Shown piece after piece: positions 57,012 to 64,000 of a stretch of DNA of 64,000 nt; within the stretch, counting starts at the first letter, position 1, and each line of letters starts with the position of its first letter. Under the pieces are notes generated by a model. It saw nothing but the letters and a program-made list of their open reading frames with translations. It ran no database searches and was not told the DNA's origin. The DNA is from Acheta domesticus (lineage: Eukaryota; Arthropoda; Insecta; Orthoptera; Gryllidae), in assembly GCA_031308135.1 (NCBI GenBank), contig JAHLJT010000631.1, positions 228,432,636-228,496,635 of the forward strand. Direction: 5' to 3'. Made by a program: the position numbers and the translations under genes.

Positions 57012-57590
57012 ACATTTTCCTGTCTATTAGTCCATAATTAACTTTTAAACATTTTTTCAGTTTATATACGTACATTTTATTCGGTTCAGTTAATTATAAT
57101 TTTGTAGTATATTGTCTTTTCTTCAATTCAACTTCACCTGATGTACAGAAACAGATGTTATATTCGGGTTCCTGGAGGTCGAAATATCTTAAATTCATTA
57201 AAACATTTCAGACCATTTCATAAAAGTTTTTTTTGTTGGCCAATGTAATTTGTTAGTTTGTTCAAATTTACTTTGAGAAGTGAGTAATATTAGTGTTTGA
57301 ACCTCTGATATAGAATGTGTTCTAAAAGTCACAGCGACATTGTCGTGCACAACATGAGTAAATTATATATATTAATTCTGTAACGCGGTATAGTATCCAT
57401 GCATATTCGCAGTTACTGTACAGAAACTTTAAGATCTCAAACTAGAAGTATAAAAGCCAAAAGTCGTGCATACTTGGTCCGTAAGTTTTCTGTATGAATT
57501 CTGTACGAATTGCCAGAATATTCTGCTGGGGTCTACCGGGAAACAACTGAATTGCGCCTAAAAAAAGTGCCTGTGCGCATTAAGCAATGA
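57012..57590. other. Unassigned interior DNA of the TIR element
   Basis: A/T-rich sequence after the transposase-like gene. AATATAATG-like polyadenylation-type motifs only. Confidence 0.35.
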
Positions 57591-57596
57591 TGTATA

Positions 57597-58730
57597 CATA
57601 TACTCCTAGATGGATGACTGTCGCCTTGGCAGTGAGGCCACCCAAGGCGCCATTTTGCACGGTAAAAACTTTGTTCGTATTGCCGAAAGCGGTGTGTTGT
57701 AGTGAGTTTTCTCTTGAGTGATTAGTGAAACATTTTTTGTTTTGATTTTTTAAATGTTTTCAATTTGATCTTTACTTAATGTAGTTGTTATTATCAAAAT
57801 TGGCCCAGGAAATCAGTTATTTTTTGCCTTCGTTTTATCCATGTTTTACCACTATAAGGTGGGTTTCACAACAATATCATTTAGTGGAATCTTAGTCTTA
57901 AGTGTTCATGTTTAGAACATGTATTTTAATCTATTTATTTATTCTCTAAATGTATGTTTTGTTCTATTTCCTGTTATGTAAAATTAAAAAAACATTATTT
58001 ATTAGTTGAATATTTTCTTTCAATGGTGAAAGGTATCATTTGAATGTTTGTTCCTGCAAAAAAGTTTTGTATTCATATGCAAATAAAAATGTCTGCCCAT
58101 AAAAAGTACATATGTACTATATTTTTGTACGAGTATTCATTTTAAATCTCTCTGCCACCTCCCAAATCCACCAGTTATTTACAACCATCCATTAAGAGAG
58201 AAAAAAGGGATATTTGGAGTGAAATGCAGTTTTTCTAATCACATGAACAATAAGTACGTCTTATTCTTATATTTGAAAACGGAATATTGAAACAGAGAAA
58301 GAATCCTTAATAAGAAAGCTTCTGTAGTAATAATAATTTACTGTCACGTGCAGTATTAACAGTATTGTCACGTGCAGTATTGATCTCTTCTGAAGTAGTA
58401 TAAGAAGTTTGTACCTGTAAGTCATCATAAAAAAGTCCTCATTTTTGCAAGTCTCTGGTAATACTACGTCAATGCTGTTCGTAGTTTTATGTAAATTATA
58501 AAATATATTTTGACAATTTGTTGTTGCCTATTGATTTACTTTCTTATGATGGAACAGAACCATATTAAAAAATACAATGTATACGTGTTACACTCGTAAA
58601 AATTTACCGAACTGTCATGGGCTGCATTTGACATTCGAAGCTTTTGCCGTGCAACATGGTTCCCTGTACGGCCTCACCTCCGCCTATTGGGAAAGCGCGG
58701 AGTCAGCCATCTAGTGGTATTTATATACAT
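57597..58730. mobile_element. Nested non-autonomous TIR element, about 1.1 kb
   Basis: CTCCTAGATGGATGACTGTC and TGAGGCC..TTGCACGGTAAAA at the left (57,606-57,672) match, inverted, GGCAAAAGC-type TTTTGCCGTGCAACATG..GGCCTC and GGAGTCAGCCATCTAG at the right (58,645-58,715). The interior is A/T-rich with no ORF. TIRs of about 80 bp, diverged. Probably a non-autonomous DNA transposon. Confidence 0.6.
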
Positions 58731-59290
58731 CATTGGCATTAAGGATGTGACATTGATGTCGATGATTTCAAAACATCAATGCTTCTATAAAAATATCGAT
58801 GTTTTAAACATCGATTTCTTGATACCAAACTTTCAGAGACAGTACTTCTGTGTGTGCGTTCTTGCTGTGATCCTTATAAAGTATTAATTAACCATGAGAA
58901 GCAAAAGAAAAATAGGAAGGCAGGAATGGGGGAAGAGGTAGTTTATTATATCACTTGACACAATCGAACTTGGACACACATAGCACACAAAATCGAAATG
59001 GCCGATTACCGTCGCGTGTATTAACTAATTCATTAATAAACGATTTTGCTGCTAGATGTACTTCAGTCAAACTAAGCTTTATGCATGATAAATTATGGAT
59101 ATGCACAAAAGTTTTCAGGCACAAATCATGCAGTCTGGTCTGCACGTTTTCTGTACGTCCAATCTGCACGAAAACTGTACTGTGTATATTTATCGGTCTT
59201 AAAGCTGTCGGTAAATACGAAACGTAATTATTGTTGTAGATATGCAGTATTATCTGTCCTAACGTTCCTACAGCACTTACTGCTGTGCGA
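58731..59290. other. Right end of the TIR element, hairpin-rich
   Basis: The stretch at 58,745-58,830 has repeated AACATCGATG and CATTGATGTC motifs in both orientations. No gene recognised. Open minus-strand frame at 58,951-59,301 without known domain. Confidence 0.4.
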
Positions 59291-59399
59291 TGTAATCGCA
59301 CGGGTTCAGCTAGTATATGATGATTACAATAAAAAAGATGACATTATAACTAACAATACAACAAGTACAAATATAACAAAAAATGTGGACAAATCTTAC

Positions 59400-59550
59400 T
59401 TTTTGACCAAGTTCCTTGAAATTAAAATTAGTGCCACAGATAGAATAGTTTTTGTAATCGCACTCTTCTCTACATTGTTTGCATGAAGGTTCAAACACAA
59501 CGTCGTGAATTAATTCATGGAACTGATAACTCTTTAGCTCAGGAAAGTTT
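59400..59550 (-). CDS. Pickpocket-like channel, early ectodomain exon
   Basis: Acceptor TTATTGCAG and donor GTAAGA bound a 151-bp exon. Its first base completes the codon left open by the exon at 59,635-59,838, and the joined frame is open without stops. It encodes NFPELKSYQFHELI, then a Cys-rich part (CKQCREEC, ICGTNF) ending NFKELGQK. In PPK channels a similar 'C..C...C...NF.EL...VR' segment follows the first extracellular block. It ends in phase 0. The next coding exon should carry the Cys-rich finger part with a 'G-x-C-x-x-FN' motif. I could not find it, and the TIR element at 54,536-59,313 lies just downstream. Confidence 0.7.
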
Positions 59551-59634
59551 CTGCAATAATATTAAATGAATGAAGAACAAATTATTTATTACTTATAATG
59601 CTATAAAGGTATATAATTCAATTATGTCACGTAC

Positions 59635-59838
59635 TTCTGGATAAATTCTTTGGTTGCCAGAAGCTTGCTTGTACTTTCAATTTCACAAACAACAATTTGT
59701 GCAAAAGATGTATTCCAGTGAAGATAATCAGTCTCTGTTACAAAGCTCACCCCATTATGCTGGTAGGCATAATAAGACGATTTTGTCAGCTGATAGTTTC
59801 CAAAAAAACAACCAGCCAACACTACAAGCCAAAATAAC
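59635..59838 (-). CDS. Pickpocket-like DEG/ENaC channel, exon with TM1
   Basis: Internal exon of an amiloride-sensitive sodium channel of the insect pickpocket family (trimeric plasma-membrane Na+ channel subunits). Read on the minus strand it begins after a good acceptor (TTGTTTCAG) and ends at a GTACGT donor. It encodes a hydrophobic first membrane segment (LFWLVVLAGCFF), then the typical stretch after TM1: a Tyr-rich part, VSFVTETDYLHWNT, and SFAQIVVCE, which corresponds to the family's W-N-T-T-F-P-x-[IV]-x-[IV]-C-E block. Position -2 of that block is Ala where Pro is usual. The exon starts in phase 2 and ends in phase 2. No ATG-containing N-terminal exon was found upstream, so this is not the first coding exon. 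Family assignment rests on recognised motifs, not on a database search. Confidence 0.75.
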
Positions 59839-59839
59839 C

Positions 59840-61550
59840 TGAAACAACAAATGAAGAATAGAGGTTTAATTTGATTTTTCCTTGATTCGGCGTTCTGGGA
59901 AAGAATAAAACATGGTTAAAAGATTTTTGTTCATTTAAAATCGAGTTCAAATTTCTACTCTGTTTTATTAATGTTTCCCCTCGAGTGGGCGGGCTTTATT
60001 TAGTCACACGTCAGTGCAACATAGAAATGTCACTTTCTCGCCACCTCTACCACGATAGAAAGTTATGCAATGCCGCGCGCGAAAAAAAAAATGATTTGGT
60101 GAAAATGCACAAGCACACTTTAATACAAATGTGTCAATTGCGTAAAAGGATGAACTATTCAGAACTTAAATAAATATGAATATATTCATTTAAAATTAAG
60201 TAAACTTGCCTAGTACTTTCATTTGTTTGTTTTCGATGGAAATTTATTTATAATATATAAACGAGTATATAGGTATTGTTCAAATAATGTGATTCTGTTA
60301 TTTGTACTTCCTTCAGTGTTTATATACCTTCCTGTACACTTTATTTCCATGTAAACAATGTAAAAGCATTAAAATATAATGAATAAATTAATTTTTTCAA
60401 TAATAATGATTAATATTAAATTTATACACCATTTAGGTGTTAGAGGGGTTAGGGAAAGGCTGGGCGTCCTAGTGTTAATAGTTTTAAGGTGAGTTCTGAA
60501 GAGCAAAACTAACAAAGCACGTTACAAGAAATCAACAGAAACTGGACAAATCAAATTCAACAAATAAAACTTAACTGAATAATTATTTTAATGTACAATC
60601 CTGACACTACTTTCTCAAAGGCTGAAATATAGTATGATATTCAGTCATAGATAGGGTCATGAGCGCCACTGGCAAGATTAACTTTGAAAATATAATTTAT
60701 ATTTCACTGAAGTATAAAATTAGTTCTTACTCTTATTTAGGAAGGGAAACAATACAATTGGAGTTCATTCATTTAGGCATTATATTATCTCTTAAAAGTT
60801 TATTTTTCTGGCTTTTTCTAAGGCCAATTTGTCAATGATACGGTCTTCATAAATACTTTTTGCAATGCCATACTCAATTGATAGTATAGTGAGATTACTC
60901 AAACATTCTTGACCAATCTGTGCTCATAAATACTTTTTTATTTATTTCATTTTGCTGAAAGATCTTTTTTCACACCTGGCAAAAGTTACAGATAGTGACA
61001 ATGCTAGATTAAGTGTAATGCCTGGTTCCTAAGCCATATTTGTGGTAATTAAGAAGTGCAATGTAATTTGCTTAAGAAAACAACTTGTGGGCATTTAAAT
61101 CATCTTTGTATTTTAGTTATTGTTTCTTTTAAATCTGTAGGAAAAAAAAACAACAACTTTTTTCCCTCCACAAACCTTACCCAAATTTTTGTACCTGTAC
61201 TGTATCCTTATATCTTATTTAAGGGTACAGTACAAAGTTTGTGATTTAAATTGGAGGTGCTGTTCCTACACTGTGCGCGGGCCTATTGTAAACAAGTGCA
61301 AGTTTTTTTTATGTGAGTTATGTTTTAATTTTGTGTGCCTATACCCAGTAGCCCGCAGGCTGTGGAAATGCGAAGTGCGCTCCCCTGAGCTTTGAGCCCC
61401 TGGCAGCAGCCCGCCTTGCCAACCCCTAACTACAATGCTGGATATTCATTATAAGCCAAAACATTCATCACAGGTTATCATGAATTACTTTAAAAACAAA
61501 AAATTGTAAATTAATACAGATATACAAAATAACACACTTGTTTACACGCG
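59840..61550. other. Unassigned host DNA upstream of the TM1 exon
   Basis: Expected to contain the N-terminal PPK exon or its intron, but no N-terminal cytoplasmic motif was found on the minus strand. A/T-rich. Confidence 0.35.
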
Positions 61551-62470
61551 CGCGAAAATGGCGAATTTTCGGTAGAAAAACTTATTACAGAGCCCTAGCA
61601 ACAAAAAAGTGGATATATCCAGATGCTAAATTAAGAAACAAATCCTCTAACACATGGTGCAGCCACAATCCCGGATTTGTGGGTCCTTGATACCAAAAAA
61701 TCAATTGAAAGCAAAACGTCTGCCCGTCCATCTGAATGTAAACAACGCTAGCAACTAAACCGTTCAGCCAATTTTCTCCAAAATCGATATTCCCCGATCG
61801 ACCTGACCAATCTCGTGGCACCTTGAATTTGAAATCGATATTTTGATTTTGAACTTTACATGAAGCCCCTGGAACATTTTCAAAAGTTTCAAACAAAAGA
61901 CGCAAACAATTTTGACTAAATTTTGTTGTTGGATAATCTGAAGATCATTTAAGAGAATGGCGCAGGCCTCAGGCGCAGGTTGAAAACTCTGAATTTTCGA
62001 AAATTACAGAAGTTTGAGTTTTTGACGACGTCTTCCTTCACCTACAAAATTGAATATTTTTTTAAAATTTTAGTAGTTTTGGGACAATATTGCGTGCAAT
62101 TTGTGCTATTTTAAAATATTACAAAAACATGATTTTCTCAAAAACGGCTCCAATTTTTTTTCTTTAAACTTTTTGTAGGGACAGTGAACAATGTACTTCA
62201 TGAGATGACATAAACGCCATGTTGCTCTATTCTTTTGTTTTTACAAAAATTACAAAATTAATTTTTTACTTGTTTCTCACGTTGTTAATATTTACATTAG
62301 GGGCGATTAGTCCACATTATTATATTTTTGAGTAGTTGTACTTTAAACAATGTCAAGTAATTTTCTAAAAAATGACTCAAATTTTTTCTTTGAACTTTTG
62401 GTAGGGATAGTGTCTAATGTACTCAATGAGATGACATCAACGCCACATTACTCTATTCTTTTGTTTTAGA
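61550..62470 (+). repeat. Interspersed non-coding repeat family, copy e
   Basis: Aligns with 52,845-53,600 in the same orientation: shared blocks are AAGTGGATATATCCAG-type, GTGGTGCAGCCA-type, AAAGCAAAACGTCTG and CCGTCCATCTG, and AACAACGCTAG. It is clearly diverged. Two inner monomers begin near 62,130 and 62,360. Confidence 0.7.
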
Positions 62471-64000
62471 AATGTACATTAGGACTTGACACGGGAAACC
62501 GAGTATCAGTGTTTTCGTTTCTGGCTGTGAAAGAAATGGATATGCGCCAAAAGAAGGTGAAAGTTTCTACGAAATCATCATTCCAAGGTAAGGAAACGTT
62601 TCTAGTTGATTTGAGAGCAATAATGTGGAAATAATTTAAAATAATGACTAGGCGTTGAAAATTACAGTACACAAATCTCAATTATGAATTGTAAGCAGCA
62701 AAAGATTTTCTTATCAATCAAATAAGTTTAGTCGAGTTTCTGTTGTCTTACTCAGCTAATGCTGATAGGATCCCTTGTTCTACGTCTAGAAAATAAATAT
62801 AGCTTTCTTTCCCCAATCTGTTTTGGATGATGATGAATTTTAAAATGATCAGTTTAAACGGTCATTTTTTACATTAAATAAACTCATCGTAAGATTAAAT
62901 CTTTTTTTTAATCATTAATTTCCTGTTCAATTACAATATAATTTTCCAGGAGTTTGAAAAAAAAAGAATTTACAAATAACATTTTGGGAAGATACCAGAG
63001 CTTTAAAATTTGGTAAATTATGATTTTACCAATTTTGAAAATGAGTATGGTAAATAAGTCAATACATAAAAAATAACTAATTGAAATGATTAAGGGTAAT
63101 AAAAAGAGTTAGAAAGGATAGTTAGAGGTTAAATTTGGAACAATTGAATTAGAGTAAATAAAGATATGTATATTTAGGGAGGGTGAAAAATGTCTTTGGG
63201 AAAGTGTGAACGAATGCGAAGAGCAGAATAATTTTGACCTAGACTTTTGATTTAGACCTAGTAAAGTGTTGAGATGCAGGGGAAAGGAACAATGTATTAA
63301 AGAAATTTTGAGTTTGTTTAATTATTAAGGTTTTAATGGAGTCAATTATAAGTTCTCTATGGATTTGTTTACTGGAAATGAACCAATCTGCTTTTAGTAT
63401 GGTTTAATTAATTAAACGATTAAATTCGATAGAAACGTTTAAGTCCCAAGTAAAATCTTTTCTGCTGCATAACTGTTTCTATAGAATTCGAGACTGTACC
63501 GAGCATCAAAAAGTAAAGTAGCATTAATTTTAACAATGATGGTTAATGTAATTATTTATCATTTGGACTGTATAATTCTAAAGAACCTGTAACAAGTATT
63601 GTACCACAGTTTCTGGGTTGATGGCACCCATCTCGATCAGGTTTTTTCGTCCAGTTTCCCTGATCCTTGAGCAAATACTGAGATGGTCCCTTGTTTTGCT
63701 TCTGGACATAAATGTAACTTCATTATTTGTGCACGTCTTCTGAATTTCAGTGGGAAATGTAGTTATTCAAATTATCGTTTTTCATATTATCGCGGCAAAA
63801 AGTATTATTCTTTCATGAAGAACATGTGGGTTCAGGGCAGAAATTTATAGCTAATTTACCTTTGAAAATATATTTTATTATATAGGAGCGAATATTTTGT
63901 CAACAAAACTCGAAAATAACCTCTCTTTTCTGTATTCAAAATTCGACTAGAATATGGTTTAGGATAGAGACCACAGAATTATGAAAACGTGCACAAAATT
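62470..64000. other. Unassigned A/T-rich DNA with a diverged repeat pair
   Basis: Stretches at about 62,752-62,840 and 63,670-63,760 are diverged direct copies (GATCCCTTGTTCTACGTCT against GGTCCCTTGTTTTGCTTCT). No gene recognised. Confidence 0.4.

Larger units (their letters stand above)
54536..59313. mobile_element. 4.8 kb element bounded by 24-bp terminal inverted repeats and TA
   Basis: CTAGCTGAACCCGTGCGATT (left, 54,536) and its exact reverse complement, extending to ATGTAATCGCACGGGTTCAG (right, ending at 59,313), are flanked by TA on both sides. Similarity stops after about 24 bp. The interval holds a transposase-like gene remnant and a nested TIR element. TA duplications fit Tc1/mariner-like or related cut-and-paste elements, but the interior gene is not a mariner transposase. 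The two ends could also be two unrelated copies of a small element in opposite orientation. Confidence 0.55.

Noticed and set aside
62460..62600. Possible small plus-strand exon ending at an AAG|GTAAGG donor
   Set aside because: A donor-like site follows an open stretch, but no acceptor, domain or link to the PPK gene (which is on the other strand) was found.

Overview
The window looks like nuclear DNA from an arthropod, most likely an insect. The recognisable host exons belong to a pickpocket-type (PPK, DEG/ENaC) sodium channel, an arthropod-expanded family. The rest is dominated by animal mobile elements: CR1-, RTE- and R2-type LINEs, a Ty3/gypsy remnant, tRNA-derived SINEs and TIR elements. 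There is no bacterial-style gene organisation. Many reading frames carry 1-2 bp indels, and two near-identical 12 kb blocks differ mostly by single-base indels. This suggests a long-read assembly that was not fully polished.

Host gene: exons on the minus strand at 59.84-59.64 kb (TM1 and start of the ectodomain), 59.55-59.40 kb, 52.19-52.07 kb, 1.10-0.92 kb, 0.84-0.79 kb and 0.70-0.60 kb join in compatible splice phases. They read as one PPK gene whose N-terminal exon, a Cys-rich middle part and the TM2 exon were not found. On this reading, almost everything between 1.1 and 52.1 kb lies in one giant intron.

Layout: 1.36 kb SINE; 2.2 kb non-coding repeat; 4.1-5.77 kb LTR-like block; 5.77-11.79 kb, two inverted arms flanking a CR1-type LINE on the minus strand (ORF1 with an SGNH-esterase fold and 2A-like motif, then AP endonuclease and reverse transcriptase); 12.1-14.8 kb, a 5'-truncated RTE LINE; 15.45-19.09 kb, a near full-length RTE LINE; 19.65-31.54 kb, block copy 1 (internally deleted gypsy element, non-coding repeat, 30-bp minisatellite, GTCGATAGC satellite with a MITE, SINE, inverted-dimer element); 31.54-34.63 kb, an R2-superfamily LINE with a restriction-like endonuclease; 34,629-35,628, a scaffold gap of exactly 1000 N; 35.63-37.95 kb, an AT-rich giant-virus-like segment; 37.96-50.04 kb, block copy 2. 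Beyond that come a SINE (51.1 kb), non-coding repeats (52.8 and 61.5 kb) and a 4.8 kb TIR element (54.54-59.31 kb) holding a transposase-like gene with an in-frame stop and a nested 1.1 kb TIR element.

Most striking are the compact virus-like segment, with tightly packed genes separated by perfect palindromic hairpins, and its position. It lies between the gap and the left edge of block copy 2, while the R2-type LINE sits exactly at the right edge of block copy 1. The simplest explanation is that the two blocks are alleles of one locus, one carrying the viral insertion and the other the LINE, placed in tandem by the scaffolder. A true duplication or a chimeric contig remains possible.
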